64,000 bases of DNA from Klebsiella pneumoniae (GTDB taxonomy: Bacteria; Myxococcota_A; UBA796; SXON01): positions 83,692-147,691 of the forward strand of contig CAMAWH010000006.1 in the NCBI GenBank assembly GCA_945861635.1. The letters are read 5' to 3'. Numbering within the stretch: position 1 is the stretch's first letter; the number at the start of each line of letters is the position of its first letter. This document shows, piece after piece, positions 42,284 to 51,232 of the stretch. A program made the position numbers and the translations under genes. Under the pieces are notes generated by a model. It searched no databases, had not been told where the DNA came from, and saw nothing but the letters and a program-made list of their open reading frames with translations.

Positions 42284-44068
42284 ATGCTGCTCACCCTGCT
42301 CGCGTGTACCCCCGAGCCTGTTGCCAAGTCCGACGGCCCTGCGTACGGAATGATCCTGAAGGAAGACGGTCAGTTGTACGCCGGCGCTGCGCGCATCGAA
42401 ATCACGCCCGAGATCATCGAAACCTACTTCGACAAGAATGAAAACCACCAGTTCGACGGGTGCATGACCGACCCGCTGGCGAGTCGCGAGTCATGCAACG
42501 GGGAAACGTACGACGACGTCGATGGTGACGGGCGTTTCGATGCGGTGTGGATCGCCGGCTTTCAGTCCTCACGCGCTGCGCTTGGCGTGCACGATCCGCT
42601 ATCGGTGACGGCGGTCGTCATGGCCTTGAATGGCGAATATTTCGCGCTCGTTGGCGTGGACGCGCTCGGTGTGCTCGAAAATCGCATCCGTGATGCACGG
42701 GACCTGCTGCACGCCGACGGCTTCGACCGTGACCGGGTCATCGTTTCCTCCTCCCACGCGCACTCCGCGCCGGACACCGCAGGCATCTACGGACGCGATG
42801 AAGACATCATCAGCGGCATCTACCCACCGTTCATCGAGAGCCTTGCACCGGCCATCCACGACGCGATCGAACTGGCCGCAGGCTCGATGGTGGCGGTGTC
42901 GCCGAAGCAGGGCGCCGTCCACATGACCGCCCCCGAAATGAACGGCGTGCCGTTCGGCGGTATCAACCCCGACACAGAAGTGGAAGGGCTCATCCACGAC
43001 ATCCGCGACCCGATGATCGCGGCCGATCAGGTGCTCTCCATCGCGCTGGATGGGGAGAAAGGTCGCGTGGCGACGATCGTGAGCAACTCGGGTCACCCGG
43101 AGACGGGAGGTGATGAGCACTCCCTCCTTTCTGCGGATTATCCCGGCGTTATTCGGGATTGGATTGACACCAAGGACGGCGGCGTGACGCTGTTCATGAG
43201 CGGCGCGCTGGGCGGCATGCAGTCGGCCCTCGGCGGGACGCTGCCGATGATCGACGAGGACGGGGTGCCGGTGCTAGACGGCGCAGGAGCGCCGACGTGG
43301 ATCTCGGGATCAAGCTGGGAATTTGTGCGTGTCTACGGCACGCTGATCGCGCAGGCAGCACAAAGCAGTTGGACAGACACAACGCCATGGGATGCGATTT
43401 CCTTCGCGAAAAGCGATTTTTTGATTCCGGTCGATAACACCTCGTTCAAGCTTGCATTTCAGGTCGGATTGATTGACACGCCGGACGAATACGTGGTTCA
43501 GGATTCGACGTGCCCCGGGTACGGCACGAACCCCGACAACTTCGGCTGCGTGCCCTCCGCTTCGTGGATGCTCCAGCTCGGACCTACGACCTTTGGCAGC
43601 TTTCCCGGCGAGCTGATGCCTGAGCTTTTCTGGGGCGTGCCTGACGAACCCGCCATGACGGACGATGCGCTGCGTCAGGGGGATCGCCGTTGGGTGCAGG
43701 AAGATCCAGAGTGCATCGGCGTGGACTTCGAGGACTGCCGGAACAACGAGGAGGTCCGGGTAGACGACTGTGATGGTCCAGAAGGCGCCTTGTGCGACGG
43801 TATTTGCGATTGCCTCCACCAACACGCAACGCCCTACGTCATCAGCAGCGATCCCACCGTGATCCCCATCGCGGACATGCTCCCCGGGACGTTCAAGGCC
43901 CCGATCGGCATCGCAAACGCCTACTGTGGGTACATCGTTCCGGAGCCGGACTTCAGCACCTACGTCTCGGTGCTGACCGAAGACGGCGATCACTACGAGG
44001 AAACCAACTCCTGCTCCCGCAACTTCGCGCCGATCGTACAGAAAGCCTTTCAGGAGCTGACGAGGTAG
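42284..44068 (+). CDS. Neutral/alkaline ceramidase-like lipoprotein
   Basis: The 594-residue product begins MLLTLLAC, only seven residues before the lipid-modified Cys, with GGAG five bases upstream. Sequence features of neutral ceramidases are SSSHAHSAPDTAGIYG (zinc ligands), IVSNSGHPETGGDEHSLLSADYPG, and MSGALGGMQSALGG. These amidases cleave the fatty-acid amide of ceramide. A Ca-binding-like DGDGRFD loop near residue 90 and Cys-rich segments are lineage-specific additions. Activity on bacterial sphingolipids is possible; some Myxococcota and related bacteria make them. Confidence 0.82.
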   Translation: MLLTLLACTPEPVAKSDGPAYGMILKEDGQLYAGAARIEITPEIIETYFDKNENHQFDGCMTDPLASRESCNGETYDDVDGDGRFDAVWIAGFQSSRAALGVHDPLSVTAVVMALNGEYFALVGVDALGVLENRIRDARDLLHADGFDRDRVIVSSSHAHSAPDTAGIYGRDEDIISGIYPPFIESLAPAIHDAIELAAGSMVAVSPKQGAVHMTAPEMNGVPFGGINPDTEVEGLIHDIRDPMIAADQVLSIALDGEKGRVATIVSNSGHPETGGDEHSLLSADYPGVIRDWIDTKDGGVTLFMSGALGGMQSALGGTLPMIDEDGVPVLDGAGAPTWISGSSWEFVRVYGTLIAQAAQSSWTDTTPWDAISFAKSDFLIPVDNTSFKLAFQVGLIDTPDEYVVQDSTCPGYGTNPDNFGCVPSASWMLQLGPTTFGSFPGELMPELFWGVPDEPAMTDDALRQGDRRWVQEDPECIGVDFEDCRNNEEVRVDDCDGPEGALCDGICDCLHQHATPYVISSDPTVIPIADMLPGTFKAPIGIANAYCGYIVPEPDFSTYVSVLTEDGDHYEETNSCSRNFAPIVQKAFQELTR

Positions 44069-44072
44069 CCAA

Positions 44073-45851
44073 TCAGTCCGAGCGGGGAAGCACGCGCTCG
44101 GCCTCGGCAGGCAGCGGCAGGCCGGCGTTCCGGACCATTCCGACGCGAACAGCAACGCAAGCCCCGCGTAGCAGTGCATCGGCCACGCGCACGACACCGC
44201 GCGTTTCGATAGGTTCGAGCAGGCTCCCACGCACCCAGTCATTGAACAATCCCATGGCCGGGCCGCACCAGATCTGGTAATCGCGCTTTCGCGACGTTTC
44301 GCCCACGCGCGCCCACCGCGAGGTCATGCCGAGGTACCAGCGGAACACAAGCGCCATACGATGGTGGGGATCGGCCGCGGCCCGCTCCGCCTCGCGCGGG
44401 TCACGCGCGACCCAGTACGCGTCTGTTTCCTTCGCAACGTCCGCGATGGAACGCTGGAAGATCTGCTTCTCGACCTTCTGGCGATCCGCGTCCGGGACCT
44501 CCTCGAGCGAAGTATAGGAACGGTAGAGATCGTAAAGGACCTTCGCGCGTTGCGCATACATCGTTCCTCGGCCGAGAACCTGAACATTCGCGCCGATCTC
44601 AAACATGTCGGGCGCCGGCCCCTGCGTCACGTCGGCATACCCCGCCTCCGCGAGCATGCGCTTCACCTCGATGCTGGTACCTGCCTCGACCGTGCACTGG
44701 TTGATCGAGCCGGTCATCACGTAGTCCGCACCCAACTGAAGGGCGGCGGCAAACGACCAAGGATCGCCAATGCCGCCCGCCGCGCCCACCCGTGGCCGCG
44801 TCGTGTAGCCCTGCTCTACGGTAATTCGATCCACCAAACGCCGGAAGATGGGGATGAGCACCGGCAGCGGGCGTCGATCGGTGTGCCCCCCGGAATCGGC
44901 TTCTGCCGTCACGTCCTCCGCAATCGGCACGTTGCGCGCCAGCTCCGCTTGGCGCGCCGTCAGCGCACCCCGAGCCACCAACTCCGCGAGCATTTTTTGC
45001 GGAGCGGGTCGAAGGAAATGTTCGGCGACCTCCGGCCTCGACACCTTTGCCGCCACGCGGTGCGGTGCAATGATGCGGCCGCCATCCTCGCGGATTCCGT
45101 TGAGGCGAAAGCGAACGACGGCGGCGGTCAGCCCCATGTAGGCGCTGGCATCGACCTCCTTGACCCCGTGTTCGAGGTAAAGGTCCACCGTACCCTCTTC
45201 CACTGCGGGCTCCGCCGGGTTGTGAAGCAGGTTGAAACCGACCGGGCGACCGCCCGCCTCCGTCGTGATGCGCTCAACGCCGGCGCGCACCGCTTCGATC
45301 GGCAATCCACCGGCCCCAAAGTACGCTAGATAGCCAGCCCGCCCCATCGCCAGCACCAGTTCGGCGGAGGCGATCCCGCCGGCCATCGCACCGGCAACGT
45401 ACGCGGCGCGCACGTCGTGGGCGGCACGGAATTCCGAGCTTCCCAACTGCTCCGGTCGAACGGCCGGAACGACAACGGAGGCACCGGACATCGGCAGGCC
45501 GCGCCACCACGCGCCGTCGCGGAAATGCATCGGGATCAGCGGATCGTGCAACGCCGCGGTGACGTCTTCCACCGGCACGCCGGAACCGGACGGCACGCGC
45601 TGCTCCGATACTTCTCCGGAGGCCCACGCCGTACGAACCCACACCTCCTGTCCTCCCGCACGCTCAACCCGGACGGTGACGTTTTCGTCGTCCAGCTCCA
45701 CGCGATCAACGTCCTCGGCAAGGAGGCCGACCAACGCCGCCGTGCCGCCTTCGTCCAAGGCGCGGGCAAGTCCGCTACCCCCGCCGCCGCGCTCCTCGAC
45801 GATGGTGCCGCGGAAAACCCGAGCAGACCGTGCTGCCGTCCAGAGATCCAT
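44073..45851 (-). CDS. PfaD-family enoyl reductase-like protein
   Basis: The 592-residue protein resembles PfaD, a flavin-dependent enoyl reductase of polyunsaturated fatty acid and polyketide synthases. Visible features: LAYFGAGGLPIEAV, VGFNLLHNPAEP, ADYVMTGSINQCTVEAG and AGGIGDPWSFAAALQLGADY, of the nitronate monooxygenase TIM-barrel type. The PfaA, PfaB and PfaC synthase genes are not in the window, so this is a stand-alone copy. It is followed in the same direction by the site-2 protease gene 22 bases away on the upstream side. The product could instead act in a secondary lipid pathway. Confidence 0.85.
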   Translation of the reverse strand: MDLWTAARSARVFRGTIVEERGGGGSGLARALDEGGTAALVGLLAEDVDRVELDDENVTVRVERAGGQEVWVRTAWASGEVSEQRVPSGSGVPVEDVTAALHDPLIPMHFRDGAWWRGLPMSGASVVVPAVRPEQLGSSEFRAAHDVRAAYVAGAMAGGIASAELVLAMGRAGYLAYFGAGGLPIEAVRAGVERITTEAGGRPVGFNLLHNPAEPAVEEGTVDLYLEHGVKEVDASAYMGLTAAVVRFRLNGIREDGGRIIAPHRVAAKVSRPEVAEHFLRPAPQKMLAELVARGALTARQAELARNVPIAEDVTAEADSGGHTDRRPLPVLIPIFRRLVDRITVEQGYTTRPRVGAAGGIGDPWSFAAALQLGADYVMTGSINQCTVEAGTSIEVKRMLAEAGYADVTQGPAPDMFEIGANVQVLGRGTMYAQRAKVLYDLYRSYTSLEEVPDADRQKVEKQIFQRSIADVAKETDAYWVARDPREAERAAADPHHRMALVFRWYLGMTSRWARVGETSRKRDYQIWCGPAMGLFNDWVRGSLLEPIETRGVVRVADALLRGACVAVRVGMVRNAGLPLPAEAERVLPRSD

Positions 45852-45873
45852 GGCAAAACCCTCGCGTGGCGGA

Positions 45874-46521
45874 CTAGCGCGTCGTGCTGCTGAAGGCGAG
45901 CGGAACCGAGCGCATCAGCGAGAACAGAACGATCATCCCCATGAACATCTGCCCTGCCCACGCCGCGTATGCACCGGCCAGCAGCGCGAAGGGCACGCCC
46001 ACGCGGGCGGACCACACCATCGCCGCGTCACGCGGGATGAAGATGGCGAGCGCATGGGAGACCACCGCGCCCCCGTCCAACGGATACATCGGCAGCAGGT
46101 TGAACACCGACAAAAAGATGTTTGCAGCCGCGAGCGTCCACACGAGGGGCAACGCGCCGTCTTCTCCCCAGGGGAAGAAGAACCCGGCGACGAGCAGGAC
46201 GCCACCGAGCAGAAAGCCTGCTCCGGGCCCTGCAAGCGTGACGAGGACGCCGTGCCACGGTTTCGGCGCCCGGGCGTATCGGGTAAGTCCGCCGAAACCC
46301 GACAGCGTGATGCTTATGGGGCCGAGGCGAAAAAAGCGGGCGACCAGCGCGTGACCCAGCTCGTGGGCCATGACCGACAGGAAGATTCCGATGGCAAACG
46401 CAAAGCCCATCGCCATCCCCGCCGGACCCGATTTGGCTGACTGAAGCACGAGAAACGCCAACACGATGAGCGCCGTGCCGTCCGCGTCGACCGGGAAGCC
46501 GAACCAGTTCCCAAGCTTCAA
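45874..46521 (-). CDS. Site-2 protease family (M50) membrane metalloprotease
   Basis: The 215-residue protein has about six hydrophobic helices. The zinc-binding motif is MAHELGHALVA and the second motif is FNLLPMYPLDGG, the typical M50 site. TTG 46521 is chosen because its last base forms TTGA with the stop of the upstream gene. S2P enzymes cleave membrane-bound anti-sigma factors or remnant signal peptides. The anti-sigma factor at 11635 is a conceivable but distant substrate. Confidence 0.9.
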   Translation of the reverse strand: MKLGNWFGFPVDADGTALIVLAFLVLQSAKSGPAGMAMGFAFAIGIFLSVMAHELGHALVARFFRLGPISITLSGFGGLTRYARAPKPWHGVLVTLAGPGAGFLLGGVLLVAGFFFPWGEDGALPLVWTLAAANIFLSVFNLLPMYPLDGGAVVSHALAIFIPRDAAMVWSARVGVPFALLAGAYAAWAGQMFMGMIVLFSLMRSVPLAFSSTTR

Positions 46522-46994
46522 CGCGCCCCCTCGGGCATCTGTTTCGAACCCGGGGAAACCACACTCTCTTCCGGGGAGAAGGGAACGACGCCAAACGCAG
46601 CGAGCCACCCGAAGATCGCTGCGGCGAGAAGCAGCACGGCAACGGCGGCAAATCCATTGGCCGCGCGCTCGGCTCGAATGCGCGCGCCTTCCACGTCACG
46701 CAGGCGGGATTCGAGACGTTGTAACGCCCGATCCTGGTCCTGCACCCAACGAGCAACGTCGCCGATGCCCAGCCGGGCAAGCAATTGCTCCGCCGTCGGC
46801 GCGGGCGGTGGTTCAACGCCGCGACTACGTAACCATGCCGCGATTCTACCCGCGAGAGGATGCTCCGGCACACCCGCGAGCGCGCTCAGCACGATGTTCG
46901 GATCGCGCACCGCGAGTCCATCGAACAGGGCAACCGTTCCACGAACGTCCCGAAACTGATCGAGCGCGTCAAGCAGGGCTTCGGTGTCGTCCAT
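46518..46994 (-). CDS. Conserved-looking membrane-anchored protein
   Basis: The 158-residue protein has a helical N-terminal domain (residues 1-60), a coiled-coil-like stretch (VQDQDRALQRLESRLRDVE) at about 85-115 and one C-terminal membrane helix (FAAVAVLLLAAAIFGWL) followed by a short tail. It overlaps the S2P gene and is transcribed with it. The layout fits a tail-anchored or single-pass protein that could be the protease partner or substrate. No family recognised. Confidence 0.65.
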   Translation of the reverse strand: MDDTEALLDALDQFRDVRGTVALFDGLAVRDPNIVLSALAGVPEHPLAGRIAAWLRSRGVEPPPAPTAEQLLARLGIGDVARWVQDQDRALQRLESRLRDVEGARIRAERAANGFAAVAVLLLAAAIFGWLAAFGVVPFSPEESVVSPGSKQMPEGAR

Positions 46995-46997
46995 CCG

Positions 46998-47807
46998 CTA
47001 GCCCGGTACGAACAGCAGCCACGTCAGCACCGTGGGTTTAATCCCCATTGCGGTCAGCGTGTCGCCATCCCGTATGGCCGTTCCGATCGGCCCTTCGGTA
47101 TCGCCGTGCTCTCCGACCGCGTACACATCGAACTCATCTCCAGCGAACTCTCCCATCGCATCGACAACATCGATGTCGAAGGCCCCGAGCACCTCTGTGG
47201 CGAAGGGCAGGAATGAAACGGCGAACGTGGGCTCCACGTCCCAAAAGGCCGGCACGTCATCGCGAAGAACGAGGCCCGCCGACACCGCGAGGGTGGTCTC
47301 GCCGTCGCTCGGCTCCTCGATCAAGGACGCGCCGTCGATGCTGATCGTGACGCCGTCGAAGGTGAGCGACGATCGCTGCCCATACGTGACCAACTGGACG
47401 TCGGGTTGGTGTGGAACGAAGAGCGGAAACGGCAGGGCGACCGTCTGCAAGGCGTCGAGGAGGACGCGCACGCGGATGTGGCCCCAATCGTCGTTCAATC
47501 CCTCCCCGATGGCGTCGAGTTTGTAGTCCCCCGCAGGCACATCGGCGAATTCGAACTGGCCGCCGCCCGTCGTCTTGCCGGAATAGCAGACGGTCTGGCA
47601 GAACGTGACCGCCATGCCGGTTGGCGTGTTCCCGTCGAAGGTCACGACGGAACCCGTGACCGTGCCGTTGTCCGTTGGCCCAGTATCGATGCCCGTTTCG
47701 TTGCTTCCACCCGAGTCGGGTGTCCCCGTGTCCTCGACTTTCGACACGGTATCCACAGACTCGGATGTACATCCGCCAACGAGCAGGAGTGTGAAGAACA
47801 GCCGCAT
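46998..47807 (-). CDS. Lipoprotein with carboxypeptidase-regulatory-like domain
   Basis: The 269-residue product begins MRLFFTLLLVGGC with the Cys at position 13 (AGAGG five bases upstream). A Thr/Asp/Gly linker (GTPDSGGSNETGIDTGPTDN) leads to a beta-sandwich (TGSVVTFDGNTPTGMAVTFC, FEFADVPAGDYKLDAIGEGL) of the carboxypeptidase regulatory/Cna-B type, then about 150 residues of further beta structure. Two Cys in FCQTVCYSGKT may form a disulfide. Function unknown; an extracytoplasmic location is well supported. Confidence 0.8.
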   Translation of the reverse strand: MRLFFTLLLVGGCTSESVDTVSKVEDTGTPDSGGSNETGIDTGPTDNGTVTGSVVTFDGNTPTGMAVTFCQTVCYSGKTTGGGQFEFADVPAGDYKLDAIGEGLNDDWGHIRVRVLLDALQTVALPFPLFVPHQPDVQLVTYGQRSSLTFDGVTISIDGASLIEEPSDGETTLAVSAGLVLRDDVPAFWDVEPTFAVSFLPFATEVLGAFDIDVVDAMGEFAGDEFDVYAVGEHGDTEGPIGTAIRDGDTLTAMGIKPTVLTWLLFVPG

Positions 47808-47826
47808 CGCAACCTCTCGTGGCAGT

Positions 47827-48315
47827 CTATCCGCGCCGGAGCAAGATCCGCACGCCCCCAAACACCTCGGCCACCGCCGTCAGCGCGACGGGATCGACGT
47901 CACCGCTCGCCGCGTCCTCGATTCGCAACCATGTTCGTGCAAACCCGGCCGGTGGCGCGAACGCGAGGGCGGCCAGATCGTGGCGCGTGCCGCACTCGCA
48001 AACCACCGAACGTTCCGCCCCGGAACGCCATCGTTCCAACGCGCCGGCGAACTGCCGCGTGAGGATCGGCGGGGAGCCACCAGGCGCGGACGGAGGGAGG
48101 GGACAGCGCACCGAGAACCCGCCCTGACGGTTTGAAACAAACGCGATCGCGTCCCGTTCCTCCGGGCCGACGAGGCCGTTCCCCCCGATGACGACGCGCG
48201 CGGTCAAGGAGCGGGCCTCGAGCGCGGCAAACGCGATCGTGCCAAGCCCACGCGGGGCGGACGGTTCGTCAGGAAGGAGCAGTACGGCAAGGCGACGACT
48301 CGCGCGCGGAGGCAT
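47827..48315 (-). CDS. Hypothetical protein
   Basis: The 162-residue protein is open from ATG 48315 and lies 19 bases upstream of the lipoprotein start on the same strand. It is Arg/Ala-rich, has a CECGTRHD segment (possible metal site, with two Cys and a His) near residue 105, and ends EVFGGVRILLRRG. No signal peptide or membrane segment is obvious. The frame, size and spacing agree with a real gene, but no similarity was recognised. Confidence 0.5.
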   Translation of the reverse strand: MPPRASRRLAVLLLPDEPSAPRGLGTIAFAALEARSLTARVVIGGNGLVGPEERDAIAFVSNRQGGFSVRCPLPPSAPGGSPPILTRQFAGALERWRSGAERSVVCECGTRHDLAALAFAPPAGFARTWLRIEDAASGDVDPVALTAVAEVFGGVRILLRRG

Positions 48316-48355
48316 CGGAGCGTGCTAACGTCGTGGCTGGCGGGTGCACGCAGGC

Positions 48356-50647
48356 ATGATCTGGCTGACAGCGCTGGCGTACGCAGCGGAACCTCCCCTG
48401 TTGGATCGGTACCGCCCCTCTCCCGAGGCCGTGGGCTCCACCATGGATGCGTTGGAGCGCGCGCGCCCAGGCACCATAAGCGCCGGACTCTGGTACGACG
48501 CTGCGACGAACGTGTGGGTCGCAAAAGACGGCGTTCCGCTTGCTGAACGAACCACGGGGACCATGGATCTGGCGATTCACGCCCCGTTCGGCGGCCTGAT
48601 TGAAGCGTCGTTACCGGTTGTGCTCGGTCGGACGGGTTGGGACCCGGATTCCGGATTGCCCCTGGCGGACGGGGCGATCGGAAGCATTGCGGCGAGGGCG
48701 CGCTGGGCGTACGCCGCCAGCCGGGGGGTCCGGGTCGGCGCGGCGCTGCGTCTGGAGGCGCCGTCCGCCGAGTATTCACGCGGTGGGGAGTGGCGTGGTG
48801 GACCGGAAGTCGGTGTGATCTGGGCACAGCGCTGGGGCACGCTCGGCGCGTGGGGTTCGTGGGCGTCGGGAGTCGTCGACCTTCGACTCGGCGGGGAGGC
48901 GCGTGTTTTCGACGCGGTTGCGCTCACCGCGGAGTTAGCCGCCCTCGGGGAGGTTGACGCGGATCTGGGCGCGGAGACACGGCTTGGCATCCGGGCAGAC
49001 CTTGGCATCGGTTGCGCAATCGAGGCCGGCGTGGGGCTCGCGGTTGTGCGCGTTCCCGGACAGCCCGGAACCCGCATGTACGCGGGAGTGCGCTTTGCAC
49101 CCCGCGGTCAGCCGGCGGAGCGGATGGTGGAGCCACCGGCGGTCGCGGCGGCCCCCCCAGCGAGCCCGCCACCCGAGCCTGCGGAATTGCCGGTGATGGA
49201 AGCGCCGGATGAAGATCCGTGGCACGTTGCGAAAGGGTACGGCGTGATCGCGCCCGCGCCTGAGGCAGTCGTCGAGGCAAAGACGACGCCGGCGCAGGTA
49301 GTGGCGGCGAAAGCGGCGGCCGACGCAAGGGTCGCGGCCGACACAAAGGCGGCGGCCGCCGCGCGCCGCGCGGTCGAGGCGAAGGCGGCTGCAGAAGCGC
49401 AGGCGGCATCGGCCCGAGCGGCGGCCGAAGCCAAATCGGCAGCGGATGCAAAGGCGGCGGCAGACGCCAGAGTGGCGGCGGACGCAAGACAGGCAGCCGA
49501 TGCGAAAGCGGTGATCGACGCGAAGGCAGCCCGCGACGCCAAGGCCGCCCTCGACGCGAAGGCGGCAGAGGACCTGCTCGCGGTGGCCGATGCGAAAGCG
49601 GCGGCGGACGCCAAGACCGCCGCCGCGGCGCAGGCCGCGGCCGACGCCAAGCCGGCGGCAGCGGCGGTCGCCGGCCCGTCGCCGTGGGGGGCCGTGCCGA
49701 CGGAGGCAACCACCGCGGTGAACGACACGGCGGCCTACGGAAAGGCGGTCCCGGATGCAAAAGCTGCTGCCGAGGCAAAGGCGGCGGCGGATGCAAAGGT
49801 TGCAAGTGCCAAAGCTGCCGCGGAGGCAAATGCTGCGGCGGAGGCAAAAGCTGCGGCGGATGCAAAGGCTGCGGCGGATGCAAAGGCTGCGGCGGATGCA
49901 AAGGCCGCGGCCGACGCCAAAGCTGCCGCGGATGCAAAGGTTGCAAGCGCCAAAGCTGCCGCGGAGGCAAAGGCGGCCGCAGACGCCAAAGCTGCGGCGG
50001 AGGCAAAAGTCGCCGCCGACGCCAAAGCTGCCGCGGAGGCAAAGCCCGCAAGCGCAAGAGCGGCCGCAGACGCCAAAGCTGCGGCTGCGGCGGAGGCAAA
50101 GGTCGCCGCCGACGCCAAAGCTGCCGCAGATGCAAAGGCGGCCAGCGCAAAAGTGGCCGCCGACACCAAAGCTGCTGCGGATGCAAAGGCCGCGGCGGAC
50201 GCAAAAGTTGCCGCCGACGCGCTCGCCACGCCCTCGCCTTGGAGCACAGGGCCGGTCGCTCCCGCCGTCGCTCGGCCGGTTGCGCTGCCGATCGCGCCGG
50301 CGCCCAACGCCCCCACGGATCGGCCGACGCCGGCCCTCGTTCTCGCGTATAATCAACCGGCGATCCTGCATCCTTCCTTCGACGGCGCAGTACTCACGGA
50401 GGCGGGGCGCGTGAGCCTACAGCCACTGATCGATCGCCTGCGGGCCTCCAATCAGATCGCCATCCGAATCGAAGCGCACATGCAAAGCGCCCCGGGAAGC
50501 GACGAATTCGGGATCACCCAGGCCCGGGCCGACGCCGTCCGAAGCGCGCTGCTCGGCGCGGGCGTGGCCGGCTCCCGCATGGAAGCAATTGGCTTTGGAA
50601 GTGGAATTCACAATAACGACCGGATCGTGATCGTCCTCGTCCGGTGA
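48356..50647 (+). CDS. Envelope protein: N-terminal beta domain, TolA-like AAADAK helix, OmpA-like C-terminus
   Basis: The 763-residue protein has a short leader MIWLTALAYA, a likely beta-barrel (about residues 12-260), a Pro-rich linker and a long Ala/Lys/Asp region (about 308-622) made of six-residue AAADAK/AAAEAK units with PSPWG interruptions. The C-terminal 100 residues resemble OmpA, with LTEAGRVSLQPLIDRLR and FGITQARADAVRSALLGAGV. The Asp of the usual peptidoglycan-binding TD is not found (AHMQSAPG) and the Asn of NxxLSxxRA is replaced, so binding of peptidoglycan may be weak or lost. The helix could span the periplasm like TolA domain II. GTG 48344 is an alternative start. Confidence 0.82.
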   Translation: MIWLTALAYAAEPPLLDRYRPSPEAVGSTMDALERARPGTISAGLWYDAATNVWVAKDGVPLAERTTGTMDLAIHAPFGGLIEASLPVVLGRTGWDPDSGLPLADGAIGSIAARARWAYAASRGVRVGAALRLEAPSAEYSRGGEWRGGPEVGVIWAQRWGTLGAWGSWASGVVDLRLGGEARVFDAVALTAELAALGEVDADLGAETRLGIRADLGIGCAIEAGVGLAVVRVPGQPGTRMYAGVRFAPRGQPAERMVEPPAVAAAPPASPPPEPAELPVMEAPDEDPWHVAKGYGVIAPAPEAVVEAKTTPAQVVAAKAAADARVAADTKAAAAARRAVEAKAAAEAQAASARAAAEAKSAADAKAAADARVAADARQAADAKAVIDAKAARDAKAALDAKAAEDLLAVADAKAAADAKTAAAAQAAADAKPAAAAVAGPSPWGAVPTEATTAVNDTAAYGKAVPDAKAAAEAKAAADAKVASAKAAAEANAAAEAKAAADAKAAADAKAAADAKAAADAKAAADAKVASAKAAAEAKAAADAKAAAEAKVAADAKAAAEAKPASARAAADAKAAAAAEAKVAADAKAAADAKAASAKVAADTKAAADAKAAADAKVAADALATPSPWSTGPVAPAVARPVALPIAPAPNAPTDRPTPALVLAYNQPAILHPSFDGAVLTEAGRVSLQPLIDRLRASNQIAIRIEAHMQSAPGSDEFGITQARADAVRSALLGAGVAGSRMEAIGFGSGIHNNDRIVIVLVR

Positions 50648-50656
50648 ACCGCTCCG

Positions 50657-51106
50657 TCAGAACCCTTCCGGAATGCGAATCGTCACGGGACCCAAAACCT
50701 GCGTCTGGCAGGCAAGGCGATCTCCCCGGTCCGCCGCCTCCATGCCGAGCACGAGTTCCTCCATGCTTTCACGGCGGGAAAGATGGCGATGTCCCTCGAC
50801 GATCTCCACGCGGCACGTCCCACACGAACAGTTCCCGCCGCAATAGGAGCGGAGGTCCACGTTCGCGACAACCGCCGCTTCGAGAATGGTCGTGCCCCTG
50901 TCCACGACGATTCGCGTTTTTCCAAACCAAACGTTCACCGGCGCCTTCGGATCCGGCACCCGAAGCCGGCGATCGGAGCCGAACTCTGCCGGATCGCCTG
51001 AGATGCCATTTCGCAATACGCGCTCGACCACCGTTGCGCTGGCACGACTGGCAACCAGCAAGCTCTGGCGCAGCACACGGAACGGGAGGGACGGCCGGTC
51101 GGACAC
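50657..51106 (-). CDS. Adrenodoxin-type 2Fe-2S ferredoxin
   Basis: The 149-residue protein has cluster ligands C-x5-C-x2-C in YCGGNCSCGTC, plus an extra Cys within the loop, and a distal Cys in RLACQTQV. The ferredoxin domain covers about the last 90 residues and is preceded by an Arg-rich N-terminal stretch. The start is uncertain: GTG 51106 gives a compact protein, while ATG 51199 adds 31 residues with no similarity. It faces the OmpA-like gene (convergent, nine bases apart) and is divergent from the TonB-like gene. Adrenodoxin-type ferredoxins supply electrons to Fe-S assembly, P450s or oxygenases. Confidence 0.82.
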   Translation of the reverse strand: MSDRPSLPFRVLRQSLLVASRASATVVERVLRNGISGDPAEFGSDRRLRVPDPKAPVNVWFGKTRIVVDRGTTILEAAVVANVDLRSYCGGNCSCGTCRVEIVEGHRHLSRRESMEELVLGMEAADRGDRLACQTQVLGPVTIRIPEGF

Positions 51107-51232
51107 GTTGCAACGTCGCCGTAAATAGCCCCCCCGCGCAACCCCCGATTGCGAAGGCGGTAAGGCGCGGCACACTGGCCACGACAAGCGACGTTGCATC
51201 GCGGCGGCCGGCGAGCGCGGCTACACTGGCCC

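Noticed and set aside
48924..50371. Long minus-strand frames rich in Pro/Leu/Arg or Cys/Gly opposite the AAADAK helix
   Set aside because: They are complements of a repetitive coding region; no start signal or domain is seen.
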